Source: Cyprinodon diabolis (Eukaryota > Chordata > Actinopteri > Cyprinodontiformes > Cyprinodontidae). Taken from it: DNA of 64,000 bases. The stretch spans positions 26,479,974-26,543,973 of the forward strand of contig CM060065.1 of NCBI GenBank assembly GCA_030533445.1, written 5' to 3'. The notes under the pieces were generated by a model that ran no database searches, had not been told where the DNA came from, and worked only from the letters and a program-made list of their open reading frames with translations. Numbering within the stretch: position 1 is the first letter of the stretch; each line of letters opens with the position of its first letter. This document shows, in pieces, positions 1-10,108 of this stretch. The translations under genes and the position numbers were made by a program.

Positions 1-1048
1 GCCAGTGAAGCCATAAGTTAGTCTCATTCAATCATTCCAATAGATGGCTTTGGTGAGAAGCAACCAGCGTCTCTGTATTAATTCCATTAAACTGTATTAA
101 TGTTCACCAACCTGGTAGATGGAGCTCTGAGGCCTCAAACTCTTAATGACACAATCACACTGGAATGCTAAACTTTGTTTTAGAGGGAACAAGGCATTAT
201 TTCACTTTCTGCCACATTGGCAAATGCATGCATAATGATTAAAATCAAGGGACAGGAAATTGATTGAATCACTTGATTTATCGCCACTCGATTGTAAGAA
301 AAGTCAAAGAAGCCATATTTGGCCAGAAAGAGGATCTTGTATCTATCTTTGGAGACTGAATGACCAAAACTTAATGACTTAGAGAGAGTATTTCTGCTGA
401 CAGAAGAGGTTTTGACTTGCTGGAGCAGCACATCGTAATGTGCGCAGACACCATCAACATCCTCACAGGAGCTGCTGATGTCAGTAACTAGTTTCTGAAG
501 GGGATATTGTTCATTCTTCATTTTTTTTTAGGATATTTGGAATTTAAGGATGCCTGGCTATGATTTTTAACATCAGATTTGGTAGCTGTGCTTTGAGGCT
601 ACACATATTGTTGTGTAATCCATGCTTTCCCAGTGAGAGTTTTAGACCAAAGGTAAAGCCAGTGTAGTTTTTTTTTTTTTATGTGTGTGTGAAAAAGTCC
701 AGGTGTGAGTACAAGGAGGTGGAGACAAAGGAGGGAGCGAGGAAGAGAAAAGCAGTGTGTGAGGACTATGGCAGGCATTTATAAGCTACATACGTTCTAG
801 TTAGCTTTCATTATCCATTCAGACCTCAGCAGACTGGGATACCAAATGTTTCTGTTTTTGTGGCTGTGTTTCATTAAAGCAAAACATCTCAAAGGAGCAA
901 GGAAATTATGTGTCTTTGTATATTTTCAGGTGTGCAAAATCTCAAACATTCTGAGGCTACATTCACACTGTTTTTCCCCTCTTTCTCTCCTTGTCAGACT
1001 CATTCTTGCTCCTGGCAGTCTCTCCTAATGTTGCTACCAAATGTGATG
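1..1048 (-). other. atxn1l 3' UTR and downstream flank
   Basis: Sequence immediately 3' of the atxn1l stop codon in the direction of that gene. No exon of another gene is recognisable. It contains a T-run near 669-680 followed by a short TG stretch. Mammalian ATXN1L has a long 3' UTR, so much of this may be transcribed, but I could not fix the poly(A) site. An open frame on the minus strand at 180-521 (113 codons) has no family resemblance I recognise and is not called. Confidence 0.45.
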
Positions 1049-2446
1049 CTACTTCCCTGCATTAGAGCGCCCCTCGATGGACAGTTTGACCTCCTGGGGG
1101 ATGAAAGAAGGCCTTGTGTGGCCGGAGGTGATTATCTGAGGACGAGGCCCTTCTTCTCCCTTCATGCTGTACCTTTGGAGGCCAGGCGAAGACCAGCGCC
1201 TCTGAGAGGCACCCAGTGTGGTCGGCATGGCGGCCACTCCTGTCCCTGTAAAAGCAGAGCCCTCTGTGTGCAAGTGGAAACTGCTCTGACTCCTTGGGTG
1301 CTCTATAGAGGTCCTACTTCGTCTGGTGGGGGATTCAGTGTGTCCAACAACCGCTAAATGTGCTTCATCCTTTTCTACCAAGTCCCTCTCACCATCCCTC
1401 TGTCGTTCTCTGTGGATGCGGTCCACCCTGAATTGAGGCTGAGGCCGCAATTGTTGGGGTGCAGGAGGCCCCATAAGCTGGTTATCAGGTCCTAATGCTG
1501 CGTTGGTTTTGCCTAAAGTCCTTGACATGTTCTGCTGCTGTGAGTTGTGATGTGGTTGTTTATGCAGCTGTGTTTGAAGCTGCTGCTGCTGCTGCAAGGT
1601 GATGGACACGCACATGTCTCCGACCTGTAGATGGTGGCAGGTCAGCCCGTACAGCTGTGCCGTACGCTCAGGGCTGCATGACGACCAACCCTGGCCAAAC
1701 ACGAAAAAGGGATGCTCTGGGGGTACGTCAATGGTCACCTTGCTCTGCTGCTCCCCCACGGTAAAATGTAGAGATACAAGACCGGGTCTCTGCTGGCTGG
1801 AGCGGATGTCCATCACCATGCTGGAATCAATCTTGAGCCCTCCACTCACCTCTGCACTTCGCACAAAATCCTGAGTTTGCAGGTCCTCCACACGCTTCAG
1901 CTCCCCTGTGGCTAACTGAATAATTGCCCCCTTCATAAAATGTGATGGGTTATTGGTAGGTGCTGCTGGTGTCACACTTGCAGTCTGAGTTGCCTCTGCT
2001 GTAGAATGGACCGATGGCTGCTGCTGATAACGCTTAGCAGTGGTCGGCTCTACCTTTTCAGGGAGACATGCTCTGCCCGAAGAATCAGAACTTTTAAAGC
2101 TTGTGTTAATGGAAGCCTTAGAGGCTTCGTGTGCCTGTCCTGGATAGTGCTGGAGCGGCTGGGATTGATGCTGAGCGTGATAGTCGAGAGGAATAAGCAC
2201 TGGCTGCCCATTGGTGAGCACGACAGCGTGACCTGGCTGCCCTGTCTGCTGCTGGAGACCGGTAAGTTTATGTTCACCGTAACCAAACGGTTGTGCTGCA
2301 TGCACAGTCCTAGCAGCTGTGTTCTCTCCATGGACATCTCTGCTTCTTTGGACCCCCTGAGAAAGATTCAGGGGAGCAAATGAGACCTCCTTTCGCACTC
2401 CGCCACTTGTACAGGAGGTAACCAGACGACCAACGACCTGCTGCAC
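1049..2446 (-). CDS. atxn1l: atxn1l coding exon 2 with AXH domain (residues 350-814)
   Basis: Begins at VQQVVGRLV after a pyrimidine-rich CCCTCCCAG acceptor and ends at the TAA-type stop at 1049-1051. It contains the complete AXH fold, a Q-rich linker after it, and the conserved C-terminal nuclear-localising tail region. Open frames on the opposite strand across this exon are shadows. Confidence 0.95.
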   Translation of the reverse strand: MQQVVGRLVTSCTSGGVRKEVSFAPLNLSQGVQRSRDVHGENTAARTVHAAQPFGYGEHKLTGLQQQTGQPGHAVVLTNGQPVLIPLDYHAQHQSQPLQHYPGQAHEASKASINTSFKSSDSSGRACLPEKVEPTTAKRYQQQPSVHSTAEATQTASVTPAAPTNNPSHFMKGAIIQLATGELKRVEDLQTQDFVRSAEVSGGLKIDSSMVMDIRSSQQRPGLVSLHFTVGEQQSKVTIDVPPEHPFFVFGQGWSSCSPERTAQLYGLTCHHLQVGDMCVSITLQQQQQLQTQLHKQPHHNSQQQNMSRTLGKTNAALGPDNQLMGPPAPQQLRPQPQFRVDRIHRERQRDGERDLVEKDEAHLAVVGHTESPTRRSRTSIEHPRSQSSFHLHTEGSAFTGTGVAAMPTTLGASQRRWSSPGLQRYSMKGEEGPRPQIITSGHTRPSFIPQEVKLSIEGRSNAGK

Positions 2447-3924
2447 CTGGGAGGGAAACATTGTGTCAAAGTGACATCATTCTGAATTAAATTCAAACAC
2501 ACGTAAAACATTTAAAAGTTGCTTTTAGATTTAAAGACACCAAACATTTTACAACAAATATATCTACGTAAACAGAAAATATTTTCTTATTTCATACATC
2601 TGGAACTCAACATTTCATACATTTTTAACTGAAGTTAAAACATTTTAACATGACCTCAAATTTATACATATTACTTTTCTGTGAGGGATTCTCTTAATAA
2701 ATCAAGACAGATTTAATAAATATTAGCATTACATTATCACCTTTCTATTAAAAGAAAATGTGGGTTTATGTTTAAAATACACAACATTGTCATTTCAACA
2801 TTTAACAATAGGATTGCAATGTGGTGCAAATCCTAATATCTTGCTTAAAGTTTCATAACCAGGCTTTGAGTCCTTACCTCCAGATCACTGTCCGGCGTGC
2901 TGCGCTGACCAGGAGAGCTGCGGCCTTCCAGTCGTCGGTTCTGCAGGACCCGTTCTTGGCTCTGCTCTTGCATTGCAGAGCTGGATGCTACCTGTTGCAG
3001 ATGTGCATTTCTGGAGGAGTAGGCTGAATCTGGTAGGATCTCCCTGACTCCTTGCTCTTTATCGCTGCCATTAATCTCTGTGTCGTTGCCCTGCAAAGGA
3101 ATGTGGGAGTCGCTGGTGGCAGAGGGCCCCCTGCTGCCCTGGGGTTGATAAAAGATCGGCAGCCCTCTGGAGTTGATCTCTGGGGAAGGTATAACTCCAA
3201 TAGTACTGATGTGCTGCTGGGCAGCCTGCTCTGAAGGCATTATCAGTGGAACACCACTTGGAGCTGAAACTTTGGTAAATGTATGGCCCTGTGCCTGAGG
3301 AGGAGGGGAAACAACACCGTCCTGTATAACGGATGGATAGGGAACCAGGTGGGACACGGCATGAGGCTGAGTGATGGTCCCTGAGGGAGAAATCAATGAT
3401 CCGGGGACAAAGCCAGAGGGGACTGCATAGGGAACCGCAGCGTAAGGGGAGCTAACGAACTGGAGAGATGGATGTGGAATATGAGCATAACCAAGAGGAG
3501 GATAGGAAAGACCTGGATGCTGCAGGAGAGAAGAGTGGACGGTATAGGCTGGAGAGATGTGGCTTAACACTGGGTGGAGACTGCTAGAAGAGTAAGTTAC
3601 AGAAGGAACAGCCACTTTATAAATCATACTGTACTGATCCACAGGCCCTGCTGAGATGCTCTCAGGATTATCCCCTCCATAATGATGCTCAGGATGAGCT
3701 CGTTGCCACTCTCCAGATGAGTTCCCTCCCTGAGTGTCACTGTTGGCTGCAGAGTTCTGGATGGAAACGACTTCGGATTCTCCGTTGCCTCCTGCAGAAG
3801 CACTGGCAGTACCTCCTGCAGCTCCTACTCCACTAGTCCCTCCAACTCCACCGCTGTTACTAAGAGGGAGGTCCCTCTTCTTAGGAGGCAGGCTCTCCTG
3901 GTTACGTTCCTGAGCTGGTTTCAT
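1049..3924 (-). CDS. atxn1l: ataxin-1-like protein (two coding exons)
   Basis: Nuclear protein related to ataxin-1. In mammals ATXN1L (BOAT1) binds the transcriptional repressor Capicua (CIC) and dampens Notch/HDAC3-linked repression. Two exons, 3924-2878 and 2446-1049, join in phase 0 to give 814 residues; human ATXN1L is about 690, the excess lying in low-complexity linkers. The N-terminus MKPAQERNQESLPPKKRDLP matches the conserved family start, so the Met at 3924 is chosen over an in-frame Met seven codons upstream (3945). The AXH domain spans about residues 519-633 (plus coordinates 1939-1595), beginning HFMKGAIIQLATGELKRVED and including PPEHPFFVFGQGWSSCSPER. The C-terminus SFIPQEVKLSIEGRSNAGK is nearly identical to the mammalian end. 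A glutamine-rich stretch follows AXH, encoded partly by a CAG run at 1579-1595. The ending and AXH variant favour ATXN1L over ATXN1. Confidence 0.95.
2447..2877 (-). other. atxn1l intron between coding exons
   Basis: A 431-bp AT-rich intron with GT-AG ends on the minus strand. I see no repeat or conserved element in it. Confidence 0.9.
2878..3924 (-). CDS. atxn1l: atxn1l coding exon 1 (residues 1-349)
   Basis: Starts at the conserved MKPAQER Met and ends at ...TPDSDLE followed by a GTAAGG donor, in phase 0. It encodes the Ser/Pro/Tyr-rich N-terminal half, including the conserved stretch VDQYSMIYKVAVPSVTYSSS. Its neighbour at the 3' side is a 431-bp intron. Part of this exon (3262-3402) is present again at 8095-8235. 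Confidence 0.94.
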
Positions 3925-4046
3925 TGCAAACCTTTTAACAACCAAGTTGCTTTACTGAACTGCACAGGAACTGAAACCTGCAAGCCAGTCAGTCCACACA
4001 GCAACCAGTTCTGAAAATACCAGACTGACCCTGTCTGCCAGCTCAC
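3925..4046 (-). other. atxn1l: atxn1l 5' UTR portion of first coding exon
   Basis: Upstream of the start codon, the minus strand shows a long T tract (the A-run at about 4057-4076 on plus) ending in TCTTTCTAG. This is a strong splice acceptor that places the exon start at 4046. The segment contains an upstream in-frame ATG at 3945, which may or may not be used. Confidence 0.65.
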
Positions 4047-4561
4047 CTAGAAAGACAAAAAAAAAAAAAAAAAAACTTTTGTTATTCTATATTTAATGGA
4101 ACATTTGAGCTGCTGAATCTAAATGATGCCTTATGCAATAGATTTATAAGTTTAATATTTATATGATAGAAATGCTCTGTCCTGAAAGTTTCCAATAAGA
4201 AGAAAAAAAAATTTCTGTCACCGTAATTAGTGCATCATTGAAAACCAGTTAATCCTATCTTAATTTTTTTAGAATGCACTTTTATTTTTTAATTAATTAA
4301 TAGCCTAAAAACAGCCCCTGACTTGATAAGGTGTACTATAGGTTCAGAAAGTTTAATTAAAGTATAGCTGACTTTTTCTGAAAGACAGTTTGGATTTCAT
4401 TGCAAGATGTACATACGGTAAATTATGGAAAGTAAGCTATTAATTAGTTTATTCCTTTGATTAGCTAACATTTTTTGTTTTTCAGGTCTCAGCCAATTAT
4501 TGAAATCATCTTTGAAGCCTTTATACCCTCGAACAGTATGAGTTCACTTCCTGAGGCAAAC

Positions 4562-5010
4562 TAAGGCTACATTCATAGGTCAGGTCTTGATTCTTAATCC
4601 AGATTTTTTTTTTTCCATCTCAATCAGATTTTTCTGAATGGTCATGCAGAATACAACTTTGATGTGCCCATCATCCAACTGCACCGTGAAAGTTTCGTAG
4701 CTCGTAGAACTGGGTGGGCAATTCCAGTTCCAGTTCCTGGGGACTGTTATCCTGCAAATTTTAGATCCATCCTTGGTGCCACACACCTGAATCAAATGGC
4801 GGAGTTACCTCATCAGTATGCAGTTAGTTCCTCCAGAGTCCTATCAATCATCTAATTACTTGATTCAGGTGTATGAAACCAATTCACATCTAAAGGTTGC
4901 TGGAAACCGGCCTTCACGAAATGGAATTGCCCACCCCTGCTCTAAAGCGACCCAGATGGGCAGAAGGACAAGACTCCTAGCTGTGCAGTGTTTACAGAAG
5001 TCATAACAGA
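4562..5010. mobile_element. degenerate DNA-transposon (MITE-like) remnant, interrupted
   Basis: The left part, starting AAGGCTACATTCATAGG, and the right part, around CGACCCAGATGGGCAGAAGG (near 4948), resemble the two halves of a non-autonomous hAT-like element common in fish genomes. The element at 4712-4936 sits between them, so this looks like an older copy split by a later insertion. Boundaries are approximate and the family assignment is from memory. Confidence 0.4.
4712..4936. mobile_element. MITE with inverted ends
   Basis: Bounded by GGGTGGGCAATTCCA (4712-4726) and its exact reverse complement TGGAATTGCCCACCC (4922-4936). Inside are further inverted segments, CACACACCTGAATCAAATGG against ACTTGATTCAGGTGTATGAA, so the element folds back on itself. 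It has no coding capacity. It resembles an abundant teleost non-autonomous repeat. I could not identify a clear target-site duplication. Confidence 0.7.
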
Positions 5011-6246
5011 TATCAGCATCCCTGTTTTATAAGTTGTCGTACAACGGGAGCTAACCATGGTATCACATTGTACAATGAAAAAAGGTGAGATAAAAGAGAT
5101 CAGAACTATTCATCAATCAATCACTGTTGGTTCACTGTGTTTTTTCTAAAGTCCAGAATCATTGCAAAAACTTTAAAGCATCTCCTGCTTTTTTTTTTTT
5201 TTTTTATCAGCTTCATGGAGATGCTGATTTTATTTTCCACCAAAGGTACCAAAAGCTAGCTCAGTGACCATAATTGCTACTGTGCTTGTTTAACCAGCAA
5301 ACACACCTGACCTAAACTACCTGATATTTCTTGAACTGAAGTCAAATTCCTTATTTATGCACAGTCTCGACCAACAAGCCGATTCTAATTTCTGTTTAAA
5401 ATGTAACTTTCTATTCATTTTTATGAAATATTTAAATTTTCTGAAGAGCTGAACATTGGATGTTGTCACTTGTGAGGCATATTCAACAACATCACAGCAG
5501 ATTACGTTCAACATATTTTACTCTCTATAATAAATCTATATGTGATTTTCTATATATATTAGATTACTTTCTGGTATGAGGGATTAAATTTCTAAAGTGT
5601 CATTATCAGAGATATACCTGTTTATAAAATGTAAGACCTAATGGGTAAAATTTAGAACAAAACTTTAAGTCATAAACCGTTTTATTTATTGATCCAACAG
5701 AAACCCCACTTTGCACCATTAGTGTTTCAAGTTATGATTCAAAACAGGCTGAAAGTAATAAAAAATAAAATGCTAATCAATTGTTAGATTAAATTTGAAT
5801 TTGTCTGTAAACAAAATCATGAATCATGTTAAAATAAAATTGAGAACATGTTTAAAATGGAAACCTGTAAGTAACACAAAAGGAAGCCAAAGTTTTACAT
5901 TATTTTAAACTTAATCATAAGGTCAGTTTCTTTAATCGTTAGCCTCCAAGCTCACTTGGCTAAAGTTAGCTAGCTACTTTTACACATAAATATATACTTT
6001 TACCCCAAAATATTAAGGGTGTCGGGTGACAATTTACCTAATTATTAGCATTTTTTTTTTCAAAGTATGTCTGTTACAACAAAAGTTTACTCTGTTAACG
6101 TAACAAGTTCATCTGTGAACATCGAGGAGGAGGCTAGTTAGCTACAAAGCTAACTTAAAGCTACAAGAGTCTGACTCACAGCTAAAATGTCAAAAAATGC
6201 TAATTTACCCTAAAAGTGTTTGCATTGTTTCATGTTGCACACTTAC

Positions 6247-6360
6247 CCTCTAATGTCATCGCGGAAGGACGTTTCTTTGAAATAAAAATAAAGGTGAATA
6301 TGCGAAGGGGGGGTGATTGGAAGGGGGGGAAATCAAGGCTAACGAGTAAAGCCCATCTCA
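6247..6360 (-). other. atxn1l: probable non-coding first exon of atxn1l
   Basis: On the minus strand the sequence ATGACATTAGAGGGTAAGT contains a consensus splice donor, with the exon ending at 6247. The upstream sequence is locally CpG-rich and lies next to a CRE. The 5' end is not determined and 6360 is a guess. Confidence 0.45.
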
Positions 6361-6384
6361 AAGGCCAGCAGAGGCGCTCGCGAA

Positions 6385-6392
6385 TGACGTCA
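6385..6392. promoter_or_regulatory. cAMP response element in the atxn1l promoter
   Basis: A perfect palindromic TGACGTCA in a short CpG-containing stretch (GCGCTCGCGAATGACG...), about 140 bp upstream of the predicted first-exon donor. An ETS-type GCGGAAGG lies at about 6259. The position fits a TATA-less promoter driving transcription to the left. Confidence 0.55.
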
Positions 6393-6399
6393 CTTCTTT

Positions 6400-7490
6400 A
6401 TTCAATTTCCTGTTTTTCCAAGCCATGGTGTGTAATGTCCATTAAAGACTATGCACTTGTCTAAATATGTCAAGGTTTATCGTAACCGTCTTTTTTTTGG
6501 ACATAACAAGAAGTCACTGCCATTACTCCAAGCCTCACCACGTGAAGAAAAGACAGAATAAAAAGAGGTGGAAAGAAGAAGTTAATAATAACAACAATCA
6601 TTTTTTCGAGCTCTTTATTCTTTATTTCTTTGTCCATCTGAATTGTTAATTCCTAAATGTATATTTTTTGCAGAGTTTATTTGCAGGTTAATAATTGTTG
6701 ATTCTATTTATCTGTGGTTTATTATTTGTTTGTTTGTTTGTTTGTTTTTTCTGAGGTATGACAGGAAGTGATGTGGATCAGTCCACTTTCTATAAATGTA
6801 GGGGCCTGGGAAAGGACCAGCAGAGTCCTATGGTTTTTACCAGTGCAAGAAAAGGGAGGATAAAAAAGAAAAGTTTTTAATCTTTAATTGTTGGCGAAGA
6901 TAGAAAATAAGCCATCCAGAACCATCATCAAGACTAGACATTGAAACTTCTTTTTGCCTGCGTATAAAAACTTGACCCCAGTGCCTTGGTGGCTTAATTT
7001 GAACTTTAATTGGATGTTTGGTCTGGCAAACCATCACCACTACAATAATAATTATTTTTATTATAATGATGTTGATACTATATGCTTCATATGCGTCTGA
7101 GTAAATTTACAATATGGTTTATTTAAGTAAGTTAAATGTAAAAGTGTTGGTCAGATCATATGGTTTTGTTACACAAATACTACAACTTCAAGATTCACAT
7201 TTTGTTATTTATAAAGTGATGATTATGGCCCAAAGCTGGTGAAAGCATCAATTTCTCTAAACCATAATTATTAGATAGAAATCAATTTAAAAACAAAGTA
7301 TGGCAATGTATTGCACAATATATGCACCCAGTGCTTAGAGAAGTCGACCACCACCACCCCCGAACTGCCAAACCAACACTAGTGGTATTAATGTACAGTA
7401 TAAGCATGCAGCTCTGCTGGGTGGGTAAGGGAGCTCAGGTGTTTTTATAGGAGCAGCTTTAAGTTGAAGGATACCAAATTAGAGAAGGTA
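6400..7490. other. intergenic, no gene seen
   Basis: AT-rich sequence upstream of atxn1l. It contains a GTTT tetranucleotide run near 6727-6747 and no recognisable exon. Confidence 0.6.
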
Positions 7491-7499
7491 TTCTTGGCA

Positions 7500-7720
7500 G
7501 GGTAGGTAGGTAGGTACCAAGTTCTGATGGAAAATAAAATTAAGAATGAAATGCCCTAAACGTTCCCTTTGACGGTTTGGGCGACTTTATACTTGAGAAA
7601 ACATGGTGTGCCATCTTTGCTTCTGTATGTCTCTAGTTCAGGAGTGGCTTAATGGATTGATTAATTCATTAATTGATTGACTTTATTGATCTCACTGTGG
7701 AGAAATGTACTCGCTACATC
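7500..7720. mobile_element. decayed Tc1 fragment plus short SINE-tail-like piece
   Basis: The segment around 7505-7640 (ACCAAGTTCTGATGGAAAAT ... GTTCAGGAGTGGCTT) parallels internal pieces of the intact Tc1 at 8702-10310 (CCAAGTCCTGTTGGAAAATG and TTCAAGAGTGGCTTG), with deletions. The following GACTTTATTGATCTCACTGT at about 7680 resembles the tail of the SINE at 39.6-39.8 kb. Both are short and divergent. Confidence 0.35.
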
Positions 7721-8094
7721 AGCACAAATAGTCAAAGAAGAACAATGTGCCGAAGGATAAAAAAGGTGTAGTATATAAAGTGCATCCATATATGACAGCT
7801 TTTTTTATATATATATAGCAGTATAGCTACAGCAACCCATGCCCTGGATATCTACTTGTAGTGGGTTTTGAAGCTATAAGTCCTGATACACTCGATACCT
7901 TCTGCATCTCCTCCAGGCCCTTTCCTGGATGATGAGAGGTTTGATAGGATATAAGTTGGCATTCTTGCCAATGAAACCATTTATCTTTTCATGTTCATAA
8001 AATGCCACTTTGATCCTTTAAAGGAAACAAGAGCTTTTTTAAAAGTTAATATTCTAATTGAGGAAACACATTTTTTGTTGTTTTATTGGCTCTT

Positions 8095-8235
8095 AGCTGC
8101 AACTTTGGTAAATGTATGGCCCTGTGCCTGAGGAGGAGGGGAAACAACACCTTCCTGTATAACGGATGGATAGGGAACCAAGTGGGACACGGCATGAGGC
8201 TGAGTGATGGTCCCTGAGGGAGAAATCAATGATCC
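8095..8235 (-). pseudogene. displaced copy of an atxn1l coding fragment
   Basis: A 141-bp stretch matching 3262-3402 of the atxn1l first coding exon at a constant offset of 4833 bp. By eye there are only three substitutions: 3267 A to C, one G to T and one G to A. It lies in the same orientation, upstream of the atxn1l promoter. It has no splice sites or flanking open frame, so it is a non-functional gene fragment. Similarity starts and stops abruptly on both sides (at AGCTG and GATCC). Confidence 0.9.
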
Positions 8236-8701
8236 AAACTAGTATATGTCACTATGTAAAGGAGCTCAGAGTTTCACATTTTGTAATTATTTGAAAAATA
8301 TCTTGATTATATTGATAATATGTAATGCATCTGTGCATTTCTCATAAAAAAAACATAGTGAGGGATTATTCTATAGCAATAAAAGGTGATTTTCTTTTGT
8401 ACCTCTTTACAAGGAGTACCAAAATATGTGATGGGCTTTATCTAATGACTATCAAGACGTTGCACAAACACCCAAGTCGTTGGCCATAAGTAGTGATAAA
8501 AAAGCAGCGAGATATTAATATAAAGTATACATGCAGGCTTCTCTAAGAGTAAGATAAACGTGCTTTAGTGGTTCCTTATTTTGGCCCAGAACTAAAAAGA
8601 TAAAATATGTGTGCCTTCTGACTTTACTTTTGTGTTCATGCTGCAAAATGGACCAAAATAATGAACCCACAATTATTTAACTTAAAGTTTACTGTACATT
8701 A

Positions 8702-8903
8702 CAGGTGCTGGTCATAAAATTAGAATATCATGAAAAAGTAGATTGATTTGAGTAATTCCATTTAAAAAGTGAAACTTGTATATTATATTCATACATTACA
8801 TACAAACTCATATATTTCAGATGTTTATTTTGTTTAATTTTGATGATTACAAATGACAACAAATGAAAATCTCAAATTCATCATATCAGAAAATTAGAAT
8901 ATT
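8702..8903. repeat. Tc1 terminal inverted repeat, left
   Basis: The 202-bp arm begins CAGGTGCTGGTCATAAAATT and matches the reverse complement of 10109-10310 apart from position 8750. Confidence 0.93.
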
Positions 8904-8989
8904 ACTGAAGACCAATAAAAACAAAGGATTTATAGAAATGTTGGCCAACTGAAAAGTATGAACATGAAAAGTATGAGCATGTACAGCAC

Positions 8990-9991
8990 TCAGTATTTAG
9001 TTGGGCCTCCTTTGGCCTGTATTACTGCAGCAATGCGGCGTGGCATGGAGTCGATCAGTCTATGGCACTGCTCAGGTGTTATGATAGCCCAGGTTGCTCT
9101 AATAGTGGCTTTTAGCTCTTCTGAATTGTTGGGTCTGGTGTATTGCATCTTCTTCTTCACAATACCCCATAGATTTTCTATGGGGTTAAGGTCAGGAGAG
9201 TTTGCTGGCCAATTAAGAACAGGGATACCATGGTCCTTCAACCAGGTACTGGTAGCTTTGGCACTGTGTGCAGGTGCCAAGTCCTGTTGGAAAATGAAAT
9301 CTGCATCTCCAAAAAGTTGGTCAGCTGCAGGAAGCATGAAGTGCTCTAAAACTTCCTGGTATGTGGCTGCGTTGACCCTGGACCTCAGAAAACACAATGG
9401 ACCAACACCAGCAGATGACATGGCACCCCAAACCATCACTGACTGTGGAAACTTTACACTGGACTTCAAGCAACGTGGATGAAGTGCCTCTTCTTTTCTC
9501 CTGACTCTGGGACCTTGATTTCCAAAGGAAATGCAAAATTTACTTTCATCAGAGAACATGACTTTGGACCACTCACCAGCAGTCCAGTCCTGTTTCTCTT
9601 TAGCCCAGGCAAGACGCTTCTGACGCTGTCTGTGGTTCAAGAGTGGCTTGACACAAGGAATGCGACAGCAGAAACCCATGTCTTTCATACGTCTGTGTGT
9701 GGTGGTTCTTGAAGCACTCACTCCAGCTGCAGTCCACTCTTTGTGAATCTCCCCCACATTTTTGAATGGGTTTTGTTTCACAATCCTCTCCAGGGTGCGG
9801 TTATCTCTCTTGCTTGTACACTTTTTTCGACCACATCTTTTCCTTCCCTTCGCCTCTCTATTAATGTGCTTGGACACTGAGCTCTGTGAACAGCCAGCCT
9901 CTTTAGCGATGACCTTTTGTGTCTTGCCCTCCTTGTGCAAGGTGTCGATGGTCGTCTTTTGGACAACTGTCAAGTCAGCAGTCTTCCCCAT
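8990..9991 (-). CDS. Tc1-family transposase (DD34E), intact
   Basis: Cut-and-paste transposase that binds the element's terminal repeats and catalyses excision and integration at TA dinucleotides in the nucleus. The 333-residue protein starts MGKTADLTVVQKTTIDTLHK; the frame extends 12 codons further upstream, but MGKT is the usual family start. The N-terminal helix-turn-helix region (about 1-110) includes KVIAKEAGCSQSSVSKHIN and a basic GRKRCGRKK linker. The catalytic triad is visible: D148 in MFSDESKF, D237 in FQQDLAPAHSA and E272 in NSPDLNPIENLWG, with 34 residues between the last two. It ends with the typical ...GGPTKY. No frameshift or stop is present, and length matches active relatives (about 330-345). 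Activity is not shown by sequence alone. Confidence 0.95.
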   Translation of the reverse strand: MGKTADLTVVQKTTIDTLHKEGKTQKVIAKEAGCSQSSVSKHINREAKGRKRCGRKKCTSKRDNRTLERIVKQNPFKNVGEIHKEWTAAGVSASRTTTHRRMKDMGFCCRIPCVKPLLNHRQRQKRLAWAKEKQDWTAGEWSKVMFSDESKFCISFGNQGPRVRRKEEALHPRCLKSSVKFPQSVMVWGAMSSAGVGPLCFLRSRVNAATYQEVLEHFMLPAADQLFGDADFIFQQDLAPAHSAKATSTWLKDHGIPVLNWPANSPDLNPIENLWGIVKKKMQYTRPNNSEELKATIRATWAIITPEQCHRLIDSMPRRIAAVIQAKGGPTKY

Positions 9992-10108
9992 GATTGTGTA
10001 GCCTATAGAACTAGACTGAAAGACCATTTAAAGGCTTTTGCAGGTGGTTTGAGTTAATTAGCTGATTAGAGTGTGGCACCAGGGGCCATCAATTTTGAAC
10101 CTTTTCAC

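Larger units (their letters stand above)
4047..6246 (-). other. atxn1l 5' UTR intron
   Basis: A 2.2-kb intron predicted between the non-coding first exon (donor GTAAGT at 6246-6241) and the acceptor at 4047-4048. Apart from the mobile elements listed separately at about 4562-5010, it is AT-rich sequence without recognisable features. Confidence 0.6.

Noticed and set aside
180..521. 113-codon open frame on the minus strand, 3' of atxn1l
   Set aside because: No recognisable domain or family similarity, no splice context, and it lies in the likely 3' UTR. Its length is not exceptional, so it is not called as a gene.
908..2383. Plus-strand open frames (for example 908-1357, 1599-1874, 2006-2383) opposite atxn1l
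   Set aside because: Antisense shadows of the atxn1l coding exon; the minus-strand product is unmistakably ATXN1L.
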